NCBI RefSeq assembly: GCF_015624425.1
Contig: NZ_CP049919.1
Span: forward strand, 5,270,001-5,334,000
Direction of reading: 5' to 3'
Length of the DNA: 64,000 bases
Origin: Roseateles sp. DAIF2
GTDB taxonomy: Bacteria; Pseudomonadota; Gammaproteobacteria; Burkholderiales; Burkholderiaceae_C
Shown here: positions 10,025 to 19,813 of the stretch, piece after piece
Numbering within the stretch: position 1 is the stretch's first letter
How the letters are laid out: each line of letters opens with the position of its first letter
Translations under genes and position numbers: made by a program
The notes under the pieces: generated by a model
What the model saw: the letters and a program-made list of their open reading frames with translations, nothing else
What the model was told of the DNA's origin: nothing
The model's database searches: none

Positions 10025-10072
10025 GGCGAGGCTCAAGCAACAACAAGGGGGCGCGAAGCATACCCCGAGCGC

Positions 10073-11089
10073 TCAGTTGTCCGGCCGCACCTTGGCGCGC
10101 AGCAGCACCGGCTTCCAGCGCTGCTGCTCCTGGGCGATGAACTTGGCGAAGTCGGCCGGCGTGCTGCCGACCGCGATCGCGGCCTCCTTGGACAGATGCT
10201 CGGTCGCGACCGGGCTCAGCACCGCCTTGGACGCGGCCTGCGCCAGGATCGCGCTGGCCGGCGCGGCCAGATTGGCCGGCGCCAGCAGGCCGTACCACTG
10301 CGTCATCTCGAAGCCCGGGAAGCCCTGCTCGGCCACGGTCGGCACATCGGGCAGCTGCGGCAGGCGCTGCGGCGTGCCGGTCGCGATGCAGCGCAGCTTG
10401 CCGGTCTTGATGAACTGCATCACCGCCGGCGCGCCGACCGAGGCCGCCTCCAGCCGGCCGGCCAGCAGGTCGGTCAGCTGCGGGCCGGTGCCGCGGTAGG
10501 GCACATGCACGATGAAGGTGTTGGTGGCCATCTTCAGGTACTCGAAGGCCAGGTGGCCGGCGCTGCCGTTGCCGGCCGAGCCGTAGTTCATGCGGCCGGG
10601 CCTGGACTTGGCCAGCGCGATGAACTCCTTCAGGTTGTTGGCCGGCACGCTGGGATGCACCAGGTACAGGCTCGGCACCTTGGCCAGCAGCGAGATCGGC
10701 TTGAAGTCCTTGTTCGGGTCGTAGGGCAGCTTGTCGAAGATGAAGGGGTTCACCGCCAGGGTGCCGATATGGCCCAGGATCAGGGTGTGCTGGTCCTCGG
10801 CGCGCGCCACCTCCTGCATCGCCACATTGCCGGCCGCGCCGGGCTTGTTGTCGACATAGACGCTCTGGCCCAGCAGCTTGGCCATCTCGGCCGCGGTGGC
10901 GCGCGCGACAATCTCCGAGCTGCCACCCGGCGCGAAGGGCACGACGAAACGCACAGACTTGCTGGGCCAGGCCGCCGGCTGGGCCAGCGCCGCGCCCGGC
11001 CAGGCCGCCACGGCACCCAGGCCCAGGCTGCCGCCCAGCAGCCGGCGCCGGCTCAGCGGGAAGTCAACATTGTCCAGATCCTGCGTCAT
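10073..11089 (-). CDS. Bug/TctC-type periplasmic solute-binding receptor with Tat-like signal
   Basis: The 338-residue protein has a twin-arginine-type leader (SRRRLLGGSLGLGAVAAW...ALAQ). The tripartite-tricarboxylate receptor fold follows: VRFVVPFAPGGSSEIVARA, VDNKPGAAGNVA, MNYGSAGNGSAGHLA and LPDVPTVAEQGFPGFEMTQW. Bug receptors bind carboxylates or other small acids in the periplasm. No TctA/TctB transporter genes are nearby, as is common in Burkholderiales, where many Bug genes are orphans. It is divergent from a TctD-like regulator across a symmetrical operator, so it is probably a target of that system. Confidence 0.92.
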   Translation of the reverse strand: MTQDLDNVDFPLSRRRLLGGSLGLGAVAAWPGAALAQPAAWPSKSVRFVVPFAPGGSSEIVARATAAEMAKLLGQSVYVDNKPGAAGNVAMQEVARAEDQHTLILGHIGTLAVNPFIFDKLPYDPNKDFKPISLLAKVPSLYLVHPSVPANNLKEFIALAKSRPGRMNYGSAGNGSAGHLAFEYLKMATNTFIVHVPYRGTGPQLTDLLAGRLEAASVGAPAVMQFIKTGKLRCIATGTPQRLPQLPDVPTVAEQGFPGFEMTQWYGLLAPANLAAPASAILAQAASKAVLSPVATEHLSKEAAIAVGSTPADFAKFIAQEQQRWKPVLLRAKVRPDN

Positions 11090-11141
11090 CGCTTGTCTCC
11101 ATTGTTGTGGGGGTGATGGCAGCCATGCTGCCGGCGTCGAC

Positions 11142-11184
11142 CTTTCAAGCCGCTTTCAATGCTGGGTTGAAAGGCAATTGAAAG
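11142..11184. promoter_or_regulatory. Symmetrical four-half-site operator between Bug receptor and tctDE-like genes
   Basis: CTTTCAA occurs at 11142-11148 and 11153-11159, 11 bp apart. Its complement TTGAAAG occurs at 11167-11173 and 11178-11184, again 11 bp apart. The two pairs are mirror images about a 7-bp centre. Direct half-sites one helical turn apart are typical of OmpR-family response regulators, and a regulator of that family starts at 11238. The arrangement suggests control of both divergent genes by that regulator (inference). Confidence 0.75.
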
Positions 11185-11237
11185 CCTGGCGCGGCCGCCG
11201 GCATGGACAATGCCGACTCCCGCCGGCGGAACTCCCG

Positions 11238-11948
11238 ATGACGATGCGCATCCTCCTGGTCGAAGACGAACACCAGCTCGCCACCTGGCTCAGCAAGGCG
11301 CTGCAGCAATCGGGTTTCCGGGTCGACTGGGTCGACCATGGCGGCCTGGCCGAACGCGCGCTGGCCGCCGCCCATGACTACGACGCGCTGGTGCTGGACC
11401 TGGGCCTGCCGGGGCGCAGCGGTCGCCAGCTGCTGCAGAGCCTGCGCGCGCGCGACCTGCGCCTGCCGGTGCTGATCCTGACCGCGCGCGACTCGCTGGC
11501 CGAGCGGGTCGATTCGCTCAACGAGGGCGCCGACGATTTCCTGGCCAAGCCCTTCGCGCTGGCCGAACTGGAGGCACGCCTGACCGCGCTGGTGCGGCGC
11601 GCGCGCGGCAGCGAGCATCCGCGCCTGGCCTGCGGGCCGCTGAGCTACGACACGGTGACGCGCCAGTTCCTGCTGGAGCGCGAGCCGCTGGCGCTGTCGC
11701 CGCGCGAGCAGGCCCTGCTGCGCGCGCTGCTGCAGCGCAGCGGCGAGCCGCTGTCCAAGCAGCAGATCATCGACCGCGTGTTCTCCGACGACGACGATGT
11801 GCTGCCCTCCGCGATCGACGTGCTGGTGCACCGGCTGCGCAAGCGGCTGGAGCAGCGCGGCGTGCACATCGCCACCTACCGGGGCCTGGGCTATGCGCTG
11901 GAAGAAGATGCGCGGCAAAAGCAGCAGCAGCAGCCGCCTGACGCTTAG
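11238..11948 (+). CDS. tctD: OmpR-family response regulator, TctD-like
   Basis: The 236-residue protein has a receiver domain (acidic pocket VEDEHQ; phospho-Asp in LVLDLGLPG; Lys in FLAKPFALAELEARL). An OmpR-type winged helix follows (LSPREQALLRALLQRSGEPLS; SAIDVLVHRLRKRLE; TYRGLGYAL). Together with the kinase and the TctC-like binding protein downstream, it matches the TctDE/BctDE systems that sense tricarboxylates or related acids. The subtype is assigned from context. It overlaps the kinase gene and faces a four-half-site operator that it probably binds. Confidence 0.82.
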   Translation: MTMRILLVEDEHQLATWLSKALQQSGFRVDWVDHGGLAERALAAAHDYDALVLDLGLPGRSGRQLLQSLRARDLRLPVLILTARDSLAERVDSLNEGADDFLAKPFALAELEARLTALVRRARGSEHPRLACGPLSYDTVTRQFLLEREPLALSPREQALLRALLQRSGEPLSKQQIIDRVFSDDDDVLPSAIDVLVHRLRKRLEQRGVHIATYRGLGYALEEDARQKQQQQPPDA

Positions 11949-13332
11949 GACCCGGGTCCTGGCCCTGCTGCTGCCCGGCATCGCCGCGATCCTGGCGGTC
12001 GAGCTGTGGCTGGCGCGCGCCGATGCGCTGGAGGCCGCCAACGCGGCCTACGACCGCTCGCTGCTGGGCGCGATCCGCTCGATCGACCTGAACGTCTCGA
12101 CCGAGTCCGGCGGCCTGGCGATCGAACTGCCCTACCGCCTGTTCGAGATCTTCCAGCTGACCGCGGCCGGCAATGTCTATTTCCGCGTCGCCAGCGCCGA
12201 TGGCCTGGTCGAGATCGGCAGCCCCGATCTGCCCGCGCCGCCGCAGGCGCCGACCCTGGGCGTGCCGGTGTTCTACGACGCCGAGTATTTCGGCGAGACC
12301 ATGCGCGTCGGCACCTATGTGCGCGCGCTGGACCGGCCGCTGGGCAGCAGCGGCTCGCGCGAGCTGGTGATCCAGGTGGCCGAGAACGCGGTCGGCCGGC
12401 ACCAGTTCGTCGACAGCTTCGTGCGCCGCGCGGTGCTGCGCGACGGCTCGCTGATCGCGCTGGTCGGCCTGGCGCTGGCGGCGCTGACCGCGCTGGCGCT
12501 GCGCCCGCTGGGCCGGCTGGCGCGCCAGGTCGCGCAGCGCAGCCCGGACGACCTGCGCCCGCTGCGCAGCGCCGAGCTGCCGGCCGACATCCGGCCGCTG
12601 GTCGGGGCGGTCAACCAGCAGATGGAACGCACCCGCCTGGTGCTGGCGCGCGAGCGCGCCTTCCTCGACGATGCCTCGCACCAGCTGCGCACGCCGCTAG
12701 CCACCCTGCGCGCCCAGATCGACTACGGCCTGCGCGAGGCCGACCCGCAGCAGCTGCGCACCACGCTGGAGGCGCTGTCCGCGCAGCTGGACGATGCCGT
12801 GCGCGCCACCAACCAGCTGCTGACCCTGGCGCGCAGCGACACCGCCGCGCTGCAGCGCGAGGCGCTGGACCTGGAGGCGCTGTGCCGCGAGGTGGCGCTG
12901 AAGCTGCTGCCGCTGGCGCGCGCGAAGCAGCTGGACTTCGGCGTGCAGGTGCACAACAGCCCCTGCGGCGCCGAGGGCGACCCGGCGCTGCTGCGCGAGG
13001 CCCTGTCCAACCTGGCCCACAACGCGATCCTGCACACCCCCACCGGCGGCGAGGTCACCCTGGAGGCCGCCAGCGACGCGCTGGGCTACCGCCTGGCGGT
13101 GCGCGACAGCGGCCCCGGTCTGCCGCCCGAGGTGCAGGCGGCCGCGCCCGGCGCGCGCTTCGTCAAGGGCCGCGGCAGCAACGGCGCGGGCCTGGGCCTG
13201 TCGATCGCCCACACGATCGCCGAGCGCCATCGCGGCCGGCTGCGCCTGCAGCCGCGCGAGGACGGGCCGGGCCTGCTGGCCTCGCTGTGGTGGCCGCGCC
13301 AGCGCCCGGCCGAGGAAGGCCCGACTCCATGA
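11908..13332 (+). CDS. tctE: Sensor histidine kinase, TctE-like
   Basis: About 474 residues. A transmembrane helix (LALLLPGIAAILAVELWL) is followed by a periplasmic sensor of about 130 residues, a second helix (LIALVGLALAALTALAL) and a HAMP-like linker. The H-box is FLDDASHQLRTPLATLRAQI, with the phospho-His in SHQLRTP, and the ATPase domain has N (NLAHNAI), G1 (DSGPGLP) and G2 (GAGLGLSI) boxes. The periplasmic part has the TctE shape. Starts at 11893 and 11908 are both possible; the latter has GGAAGA just upstream. It overlaps the regulator by 41 bp, and its stop overlaps the ATG of the binding-protein gene. Confidence 0.85.
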   Translation: MRGKSSSSSRLTLRTRVLALLLPGIAAILAVELWLARADALEAANAAYDRSLLGAIRSIDLNVSTESGGLAIELPYRLFEIFQLTAAGNVYFRVASADGLVEIGSPDLPAPPQAPTLGVPVFYDAEYFGETMRVGTYVRALDRPLGSSGSRELVIQVAENAVGRHQFVDSFVRRAVLRDGSLIALVGLALAALTALALRPLGRLARQVAQRSPDDLRPLRSAELPADIRPLVGAVNQQMERTRLVLARERAFLDDASHQLRTPLATLRAQIDYGLREADPQQLRTTLEALSAQLDDAVRATNQLLTLARSDTAALQREALDLEALCREVALKLLPLARAKQLDFGVQVHNSPCGAEGDPALLREALSNLAHNAILHTPTGGEVTLEAASDALGYRLAVRDSGPGLPPEVQAAAPGARFVKGRGSNGAGLGLSIAHTIAERHRGRLRLQPREDGPGLLASLWWPRQRPAEEGPTP

Positions 13333-14285
13333 GACGCTGGCTCACTTCATTGCTGCTGATCGCCGGCACCGCCGCCGGCGCCACCACCGGTACTGCGCCG
13401 GAATGCGTAGTGCCGGCCAAGCCGGGCGGCGGCTTCGAGCTGACCTGCCGGCTGGCCCAGGCCATGCTGGACGAGGGGCCGGCGCTGCGCCTGAGCTATC
13501 TGCCGGGCGGCATCGGCGCGGTCGCCTTCAATGCCTTCGCCGGCCCGCGCGCGGCCGAGGAGCAGGCCCTGGTGGCCTTCTCGGCCGGCTCGCTGCTGAA
13601 CCTGGCCCAGGGCCGCTTCGGCCGGCACAGCGAGCGCGATGTGCGCTGGCTGGCCGCGATCGGCACCGACTACGGCGTGATCGCGGTGGCGCGCGATTCG
13701 CCGCTGCGCAACCTGGCCGACGTGGTGCAGGCGCTGCGCACCCGGCCCAATGCCCTGGTGTTCGGCGCCGGCGGCACGATCGGAAGCCAGGACTGGGTCA
13801 AGGCGGCCCTGGTGGCGCGCGCCGCCGGGGTCAGCCACAAGATCATCCGCTTCGTCGCCTTCGAGGGCGGCGGCGACGCACTGGCCGCGCTGGAGGGCGG
13901 CCATGTGCAGATCTTCGCCGGCGACGCGGCCGAGCTGTCCCAGCACCTGCGCCGCAGCCAGGGCGTGCGGGTGATCGCGGTGCTGTCGGAGCGGCGCCTG
14001 CCCGGGCTGCTGGCCCAGGTGCCGACCGCGCGCGAGCAGGGCTTCGACATCCAATGGGCGACCCTGCGCGGCCTCTACCTCGGCGCCAGGGTCAGCGAGG
14101 CCGGCTACCGCCACTGGCTGGCCGCGCTGGAGCGGGCGCGCCAGCGCCCCGGCTTCGCGGCGCGCCAGGCCGAGCTGGGCCTGTACCCGCTGTGGCTCAG
14201 CGGCCCGGAGCTGGAGCGCCATATCGAACGCAGCATGACCGAGTACCGCCGCCTGGCCACCGAATTCCAGCTCGGTACCCGTTGA
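13329..14285 (+). CDS. TctC/Bug-like periplasmic binding protein in the tctDE-like operon
   Basis: The 318-residue protein begins with a signal peptide ([14 protein letters not shown]). Its fold is a divergent tripartite-tricarboxylate receptor: [53 protein letters not shown] and [19 protein letters not shown]. It overlaps the kinase stop by ATGA, so it is translationally coupled to the two-component genes. No TctA/TctB genes follow. It probably acts as a periplasmic sensing partner for the kinase, as proposed for Bordetella BctC, rather than in transport (inference). Confidence 0.85.
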   Translation: MRRWLTSLLLIAGTAAGATTGTAPECVVPAKPGGGFELTCRLAQAMLDEGPALRLSYLPGGIGAVAFNAFAGPRAAEEQALVAFSAGSLLNLAQGRFGRHSERDVRWLAAIGTDYGVIAVARDSPLRNLADVVQALRTRPNALVFGAGGTIGSQDWVKAALVARAAGVSHKIIRFVAFEGGGDALAALEGGHVQIFAGDAAELSQHLRRSQGVRVIAVLSERRLPGLLAQVPTAREQGFDIQWATLRGLYLGARVSEAGYRHWLAALERARQRPGFAARQAELGLYPLWLSGPELERHIERSMTEYRRLATEFQLGTR

Positions 14286-14352
14286 GCTTCTGGCGCGTGG
14301 CACATATCCTGCGAGTGCGATCCGCATCATGTGCACTTCCGGGAGACTCGTC

Positions 14353-15897
14353 ATGCAAAAAAGCCTGCGCACCCTGGGAATCGGGCTGCGTCTGACCCTG
14401 GCCTTCGGCCTCGTCCTGCTGCTGCTGATCGGCGTCACGCTGTTCGGCATGCAGGGCAGCGGCCGCGTCTTCGCCGCGTTGAAAACCATCTACGAGGACC
14501 GCACGATCCCGATCAAGCAGATCGGCGCGATCGACGGCCTGATGCTGCGCAACCGCATCCTGGTGATGGAGATGCTGCGCGACCCGGCCGAGCTGCCGGC
14601 GCTGGACAGCCAGCTGCAGGCCAATATCGCCGAGGTCAGCAGCACCTGGAAGGCCTATATGGCCACCTTCCTGACGCCGGAGGAGCGGCGCCTGGCCGAG
14701 GCCTTCACCGAGGTGCGCGGCGCCTATGTGCGCCAGGGCCTGCTGGCGGCGCGCGACGCGCTGAAGGCCGGCGAGCCCGAGCGCGCCCAGCAGATCTACC
14801 GCGAGCAGATCCAGCCCCGGGGCGTCGCGGCCAAGGAGGCGATCGACCGGCTGATCAAGCTGCAGATGGAAGTCGCAGCCCAGGCCTATGCCGAGGCCGA
14901 GGCCACGCGCAACCAGGTCTGGCTCTGGAGCGCGCTGTTCAGCGGCGCCGCGGTGCTGGTGGCGCTGGCGGCCGCGCTGGCCAGCACCCGCTCGATCACC
15001 GCGCCGATGCGCGAGGCGGTCAGCTTCGCGCAGACGGTGGCGGCCGGCGACCTGCGCTCCCAGGCCTCGGTGCTGGGGCGCGACGAGGCGGCCCAGCTCT
15101 CCAGCGCGCTGAACCAGATGAACGGCTCGCTGGCGCGCATCGTCGGCCAGGTGCGCGACAGCAGCGAGAGCATCGCCACCGGCTCGCGCGAGATCGCCAC
15201 CGGCAGCATGGACCTGAGCCAGCGCACCGAGGAGCAGGCCAGCAATCTGCAGCAGACCGCGGCCTCGATGGAGCAGCTCTCCAGCACCGTCCGGCACAAC
15301 GCCGACACCGCCAGCCGCGCCAATGCGGTGGCGGCGCAGGCGGCCGATGCCGCGGTGCAGGGCGGCACGGTGGTCGGCCAGGTGGTGGACACGATGCAGG
15401 GCATCGCCGCCGCCTCGAAGAAGATCGCCGACATCATCGGCACGATCGACGGCATCGCCTTCCAGACCAATATCCTGGCCTTGAACGCCGCGGTCGAGGC
15501 CGCGCGCGCCGGCGAGCAGGGTCGCGGCTTCGCGGTGGTGGCCGGCGAGGTGCGCAGCCTGGCCCAGCGCGCGGCCGGCGCGGCGCGCGAGATCAAGGGC
15601 CTGATCGGCGACAGCGTCAGCCGGGTCGAGTCCGGCAGCCGGCTGGCCGACGATGCCGGCGCCGCGATGGACGGCATCGTCAACCAGGTGCGCCAGGTCA
15701 GCCAGCTGATCGGCGAGATCGCCGGCGCCAGCCAGGAGCAGTCCAAGGGCATCGCCCAGATCGGCGACGCGGTCAACCAGCTCGACCAGGTGACCCAGCA
15801 GAACGCGGCCCTGGTCGAGCAGAGCACCGCGGCGGCCGAGAGCCTGCAGCACCAGGCGGCGGAGCTGGCGCGGCTGGTCAGCGTGTTCAAGATCTGA
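14353..15897 (+). CDS. Methyl-accepting chemotaxis protein (Tar-like four-helix sensor)
   Basis: The 514-residue protein has an N-terminal transmembrane helix ([18 protein letters not shown]), a periplasmic four-helix-bundle sensor of about 150 residues, and a second helix ([17 protein letters not shown]). HAMP and a long signalling coiled coil follow. The kinase-contact tip is canonical ([20 protein letters not shown], then [19 protein letters not shown]). It would relay ligand binding to CheA/CheW. No receptor-tail pentapeptide for CheR is seen; the protein ends RLVSVFKI. The ATG at 14353 has GGGAGA 6 nt upstream. No che genes are nearby. Confidence 0.93.
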   Translation: MQKSLRTLGIGLRLTLAFGLVLLLLIGVTLFGMQGSGRVFAALKTIYEDRTIPIKQIGAIDGLMLRNRILVMEMLRDPAELPALDSQLQANIAEVSSTWKAYMATFLTPEERRLAEAFTEVRGAYVRQGLLAARDALKAGEPERAQQIYREQIQPRGVAAKEAIDRLIKLQMEVAAQAYAEAEATRNQVWLWSALFSGAAVLVALAAALASTRSITAPMREAVSFAQTVAAGDLRSQASVLGRDEAAQLSSALNQMNGSLARIVGQVRDSSESIATGSREIATGSMDLSQRTEEQASNLQQTAASMEQLSSTVRHNADTASRANAVAAQAADAAVQGGTVVGQVVDTMQGIAAASKKIADIIGTIDGIAFQTNILALNAAVEAARAGEQGRGFAVVAGEVRSLAQRAAGAAREIKGLIGDSVSRVESGSRLADDAGAAMDGIVNQVRQVSQLIGEIAGASQEQSKGIAQIGDAVNQLDQVTQQNAALVEQSTAAAESLQHQAAELARLVSVFKI

Positions 15898-15940
15898 GGG
15901 CGGCGGCGCGCGCGGCCGGGCTCGGCCACAATCGCGCGCC

Positions 15941-16951
15941 ATGGATTCCCTCTCACAGATCGCGCTCGGCGCGGCGGTCGGCGTGGCCGTGCTGGGGCGG
16001 CGCACCGCCTTGTGGAAGGCGGCGCTGTGGGGCGCGGTCTGCGGCACTCTGCCGGACCTGGACGCCTTCATCGACCATGGCGACCCGCTCAGCAATATGG
16101 TGCTGCACCGGGGCAACAGCCATGCGCTGTTCTGGCTCAGCCTGCTGGCGCCGCCGCTGGGCCTGGCGATCGCCGCGCTGCAGCGCGAATGGGGCCTGCG
16201 CGGGCGCTGGATGCTGGCGGTCTGGCTGGCGCTGATCACGCATCCGCTGCTGGACTGGATGACGGTCTACGGCACCCAGCTGCTGCGCCCCTTCAGCAGC
16301 GAGCCGCTGGGCCTGGGCAGCATCTTCATCATCGACCCGCTCTACACCCTGCCGCTGCTGATCGGCACCGGCGTCGCGCTGCGCGGCGGGCCGCGGGCGC
16401 TGCGCTGGAACGCCGCCGGCCTGCTGCTGTCCTGCGCCTACCTGGCCTGGAGCGCGCTGGCCCAGCAATGGGTGCTGGAGCGCGCCCGCGCCAGCCTGGG
16501 CGAGCCGGCGCAGCGCCTGCTGGCCACGCCGACGCCCTTCAACACCCTGCTGTGGCGCATCGTCGCGCTGGCGCCGGACGGCCGCAGCTACCAGGAGGGC
16601 TTCCACTCGCTGCTGGACCCGCCCGGCCCGATCCGCTTCCAGCGCCATGAGCGCGGCGCGGCGCTCGAGCCAGCGCTGCGCGAGCATGCGCCGGCGGCCG
16701 CGCTGGCGCGTTTTACCGGTGGTTTCTACAAGCTGGAGCGGCGCACCGACGGCGCGGTGCTGATCACCGACCTGCGCATGGGCTTCGAGCCGCATTACAG
16801 CTTCGCCTTCGTGGTGGCGCGGCAGCCCGACCCGGCCACCGCGCCGCAGCCGCTGGCCCCGCCGCAGGCGGCCGGTACGCGCCCGCCGCTGGGCCCGGCG
16901 CTCGATTGGCTGTGGCGGCGCCTGCGCGGCCCGCAGGCGCCCCCGACATAG
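15941..16951 (+). CDS. YdjM/DUF457-family inner-membrane metal-dependent hydrolase
   Basis: The 336-residue protein has three to four membrane helices (LNMVLHRG..., WLALITHPLLDWMTV, ALRWNAAGLLLSCAYLAW). Conserved metal-binding segments are LPDLDAF, HRGNSHA and THPLLDWMTVYG. These define the YdjM/LexA-regulated metal-dependent hydrolase family. The C-terminal 140 residues are soluble and end in a proline-rich tail. The reaction is unknown. It follows the chemoreceptor gene by 43 bp but has no evident functional link. Confidence 0.85.
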   Translation: MDSLSQIALGAAVGVAVLGRRTALWKAALWGAVCGTLPDLDAFIDHGDPLSNMVLHRGNSHALFWLSLLAPPLGLAIAALQREWGLRGRWMLAVWLALITHPLLDWMTVYGTQLLRPFSSEPLGLGSIFIIDPLYTLPLLIGTGVALRGGPRALRWNAAGLLLSCAYLAWSALAQQWVLERARASLGEPAQRLLATPTPFNTLLWRIVALAPDGRSYQEGFHSLLDPPGPIRFQRHERGAALEPALREHAPAAALARFTGGFYKLERRTDGAVLITDLRMGFEPHYSFAFVVARQPDPATAPQPLAPPQAAGTRPPLGPALDWLWRRLRGPQAPPT

Positions 16952-17012
16952 CCTTGCCACGGGTTTGGGTGTAAAAGGAAACCAGCACGCACAAGCCGCC
17001 AAGGAGTTCATC

Positions 17013-17369
17013 ATGGCCTGGATGTCACAGTTGCTGCCCGCCGAGACGCCCCTCGCGATGACCGAGCCGGCGGCGGCCCCGCCGGAGCTGCCCGCCATGG
17101 CGCTGCTGCTCGATGTGCGCTCCTATGCCGAGTTCATGTCCGGCCATCTGCCCGGCGCCCACAGCCTGCCGCTGCCGCAGCTGGAGCGCGAGGTGATGCA
17201 GCGCGCGCCGGATCGGCATGCGCCGCTGGTGCTCTATTGCTCGACCGGCGCGCGCGCCGAGCAGGCGCTGGGCCTGCTGCAGCACATGGGCTATAGCGAC
17301 GCGCACAACGGCGGCGCCGCGGTGGCGCTCGCGCGCCGCCTCGGCGTGGAACTGCAGCGCGGCCTGTGA
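17013..17369 (+). CDS. Single-domain rhodanese-like protein
   Basis: The 118-residue protein contains LLDVRSYAEFMSGHLPGAHS and the active-site loop LYCSTGARAEQAL, with the catalytic cysteine and arginine both present. It is probably a sulfur-carrying or sulfurtransferase protein in the cytoplasm. The ATG at 17013 has AAGGAG at 17001-17006. Its stop overlaps the GTG start of the methyltransferase gene, so the two are co-translated. Confidence 0.88.
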   Translation: MAWMSQLLPAETPLAMTEPAAAPPELPAMALLLDVRSYAEFMSGHLPGAHSLPLPQLEREVMQRAPDRHAPLVLYCSTGARAEQALGLLQHMGYSDAHNGGAAVALARRLGVELQRGL

Positions 17370-17983
17370 CCGCGCCGACCGCCGAGCTGTACCGCTGGCG
17401 CGCTCCGGTCTATGACCTGGAGCTGCTGCCCTTCGAACCGCTGCGCCGCGCCTGCATCGAGGCCCTGGCGCTGCAGCCGGGCGACAGCGTGCTGGACCTG
17501 GGCTGTGGCACCGGGCTGAGCCTGCCGCTGCTGCAGCGCCGCGTCGGCCCGGGCGGGCGCATCGTCGCGGTCGAGCAATGCCCGCAGATGCTGGCACGCG
17601 CCCGCGCGCGCGTCGCACGGGCCGGCTGGCGCAATGTGGAGCTGGTGCAGGCGCCGGTGGCCGAGGCGGCCTGGGCCGGCCGCTCCGATGCCGCGCTGTT
17701 CCTGTTCACCCACGACATCCTGCAGGACCGCGCCGCGCTGGCCCGCGTCGGCCGCGGCCTGAAGCCCGGCGCGCGGGTCGCCGCCACCGGCCTGCACTGG
17801 GCGCCGCCCTGGGCCTGGCCGGTCAATCTCTTCGTGCTCGGCGCGGCGCTGCATTCGGTGGCCTCGCTGCGCGGGCTGGACCGGCCCTGGGCCGCGCTGC
17901 AGGCCTGCTGCGAGGGCGCGGCGCTGCAGCTGCGCCACCCGCTGCCCGGCGGCTTCTTCGTCGCCAGCGGGCGCTGGCGCTGA
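17366..17983 (+). CDS. Class I SAM-dependent methyltransferase
   Basis: The 205-residue protein has motif I VLDLGCGTGLSLPLL, an acidic residue at the end of strand 2 (IVAVEQCP), and motif-IV-like FLFTHDILQ. It starts at GTG 17366, overlapping the rhodanese stop by 4 bp. The substrate is not evident. The close coupling to a rhodanese hints at sulfur-, selenium- or thiol-related chemistry (inference). Confidence 0.86.
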   Translation: MTAPTAELYRWRAPVYDLELLPFEPLRRACIEALALQPGDSVLDLGCGTGLSLPLLQRRVGPGGRIVAVEQCPQMLARARARVARAGWRNVELVQAPVAEAAWAGRSDAALFLFTHDILQDRAALARVGRGLKPGARVAATGLHWAPPWAWPVNLFVLGAALHSVASLRGLDRPWAALQACCEGAALQLRHPLPGGFFVASGRWR

Positions 17984-17985
17984 GC

Positions 17986-19680
17986 TCAGCCTTGCTGCGG
18001 CAGCCAGCGCAGCAGGGTCTCGTAGAGGATCTCGGGCGCCACCGGCTTGGCGATATGGTCGTTCATGCCGGCCGCCAGGCTGCCGGCGCGGTCCTCGGCG
18101 AAGGCATCGCCGGTGACGGCGAGGATCGGCGTGCGCGCATGGCGCGGCAGGCGGCGGATCTGCCGGCAGGCCTCAATGCCGTCCAGCACCGGCATCTGCA
18201 GGTCCAGCAGGATCGCCGCATAGTCGCCGGCGGCCGCGGCGCGCACCGCGGCCGCGCCGTCGTCCACCAGGTCGACCTCCAGGCCCGCGGCCTGCAGCAG
18301 CGACCAGGCCACCATCTGGTTGACCGCATCGTCCTCCGCCAGCAGCAGGCGCTGGCCAGCATGGTGGGCGCGCAGGCGCAGCTCGGCCGGGTGCAGCGGC
18401 ATCAGCGGCGGCAGGCGCTCGCGCTGCTCGGCGCCGCGCTCCAGCCAGACCGTGAACCAGAAGCGGCTGCCCCGCCCCGGCACGCTGCTGGCGCCGACAT
18501 CGCCGCCCATCTTGCGCGCCAGATGCCGGGTGATCGACAGGCCCAGGCCGGTGCCGCCGAAGCGCCGCGAGGTCGAGGCATCGGCCTGCTCGAAGGCCTC
18601 GAACAGGCGACCCAGTTGCTCGGGCGGCACGCCGATGCCGCTGTCCTCGACGGCCACCCGCAGTTCGACCCGGTCGCGCTCCTCGCTCAGCACCTCGGCG
18701 CGCAGCGCGACCCGGCCGCGCTCGGTGTACTTGATCGCGTTGCTGAGCAGGTTCAGCAGCATCTGCGTCAGGCGCATCGCGTCGCCGCGCAGCAGGCGCG
18801 GCAGGCCCTCTGCTGCGATCTCCAGGGCCAGGCCCTTGGCCCGCGCCGCCTCGGCCAGCTGCGCCGCGGCGCGCTGCACCAGCTGGCGCGGCTCGAACTC
18901 GTCGCGCTCCAGCACCAGCTTGCCGGCCTCGATCTTGGACATGTCGAGCACGTCGTTGAGGATCTGCAGCAGATGCTGCGCCGCCTGGTCGACATCGTGC
19001 AGGCGCTGCAGGCTCAGCGCGTCCTGCGTGCCGCGTTGCAGCAGGTGGGTCAGGCCGACGATCGCGTTCATCGGCGTGCGGATCTCGTGGCTCATATGGG
19101 CCAGGAAGGCGCTCTTGGCGCGGCTGGCCGACTCGGCGCGGTCGCGCGCGCGCTCCAGCTCGGCATGGCCGGCCAGCGCGGCCAGCTCGGCGCGCTTGCG
19201 CGCGGTGATGTCCAGCGCCAGCACGACGAAGCCCATCACCTGGCCATGGCGGATGTCGGGCACGTACTGCACCCAATGCCAGGCCTGCTCGCCCTGGCTG
19301 CTGACCGCCTCGCGCTCGAAGCTCTGCGCGCGCCCGCTCAGCACGCCGCGCACATAGGGCTCGTTGGCCTGCCAGTAGCGGTGGTCGAAGATCTCGAAGA
19401 TGCGCCGGCCCAGCACCTGCTCGGGGCCCAGCCCGAACCAGTCGAAATAGCCCTGGTTGGCGAACAGGCAGCGCAACTCGCGGTCCCAGTAGACGACGCG
19501 GCCGGGGATATGGTTGGCGATCAGGCCCGCGAACAGCTCGGCCTGCTCGCGCTGGCGCGTCGCGCCATCCAGCTCGCGGCTGTGGCGGTCGCGCTGGCGG
19601 GCAAGTTCGGCCGCATGGCGGGCCGCCACGCGCGCACCCAGCCGGCGTCGGCCGACGCCCTGGCTCGAGCCTCTTTGCAC
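17986..19680 (-). CDS. PAS-containing hybrid sensor histidine kinase with receiver domain
   Basis: About 564 residues from GTG 19680. An N-terminal Arg-rich helix leads into a PAS domain ([36 protein letters not shown]). Then come HisKA ([20 protein letters not shown]), a HATPase ([26 protein letters not shown]) and a C-terminal receiver ([10 protein letters not shown]; phospho-Asp in [12 protein letters not shown]; Lys in HIAKPV). There are no membrane helices, so it senses a cytoplasmic signal. A TTG at 19767 is in frame, but the GTG has GGGAGAG upstream and better composition. No output regulator is adjacent. Confidence 0.9.
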   Translation of the reverse strand: MQRGSSQGVGRRRLGARVAARHAAELARQRDRHSRELDGATRQREQAELFAGLIANHIPGRVVYWDRELRCLFANQGYFDWFGLGPEQVLGRRIFEIFDHRYWQANEPYVRGVLSGRAQSFEREAVSSQGEQAWHWVQYVPDIRHGQVMGFVVLALDITARKRAELAALAGHAELERARDRAESASRAKSAFLAHMSHEIRTPMNAIVGLTHLLQRGTQDALSLQRLHDVDQAAQHLLQILNDVLDMSKIEAGKLVLERDEFEPRQLVQRAAAQLAEAARAKGLALEIAAEGLPRLLRGDAMRLTQMLLNLLSNAIKYTERGRVALRAEVLSEERDRVELRVAVEDSGIGVPPEQLGRLFEAFEQADASTSRRFGGTGLGLSITRHLARKMGGDVGASSVPGRGSRFWFTVWLERGAEQRERLPPLMPLHPAELRLRAHHAGQRLLLAEDDAVNQMVAWSLLQAAGLEVDLVDDGAAAVRAAAAGDYAAILLDLQMPVLDGIEACRQIRRLPRHARTPILAVTGDAFAEDRAGSLAAGMNDHIAKPVAPEILYETLLRWLPQQG

Positions 19681-19813
19681 TGTCGCTCTCCCCTGGCCCG
19701 CGGCGCGGCCTCGCGACCGCCTGCGTGCTTGATCCGCAATATGCGCCCGGACCGGGCGGCCGTGCAAGCCCGGGTGTTGCGCCGGGGCCAGGTCTTGCGG
19801 CCCACCCCCTCAT

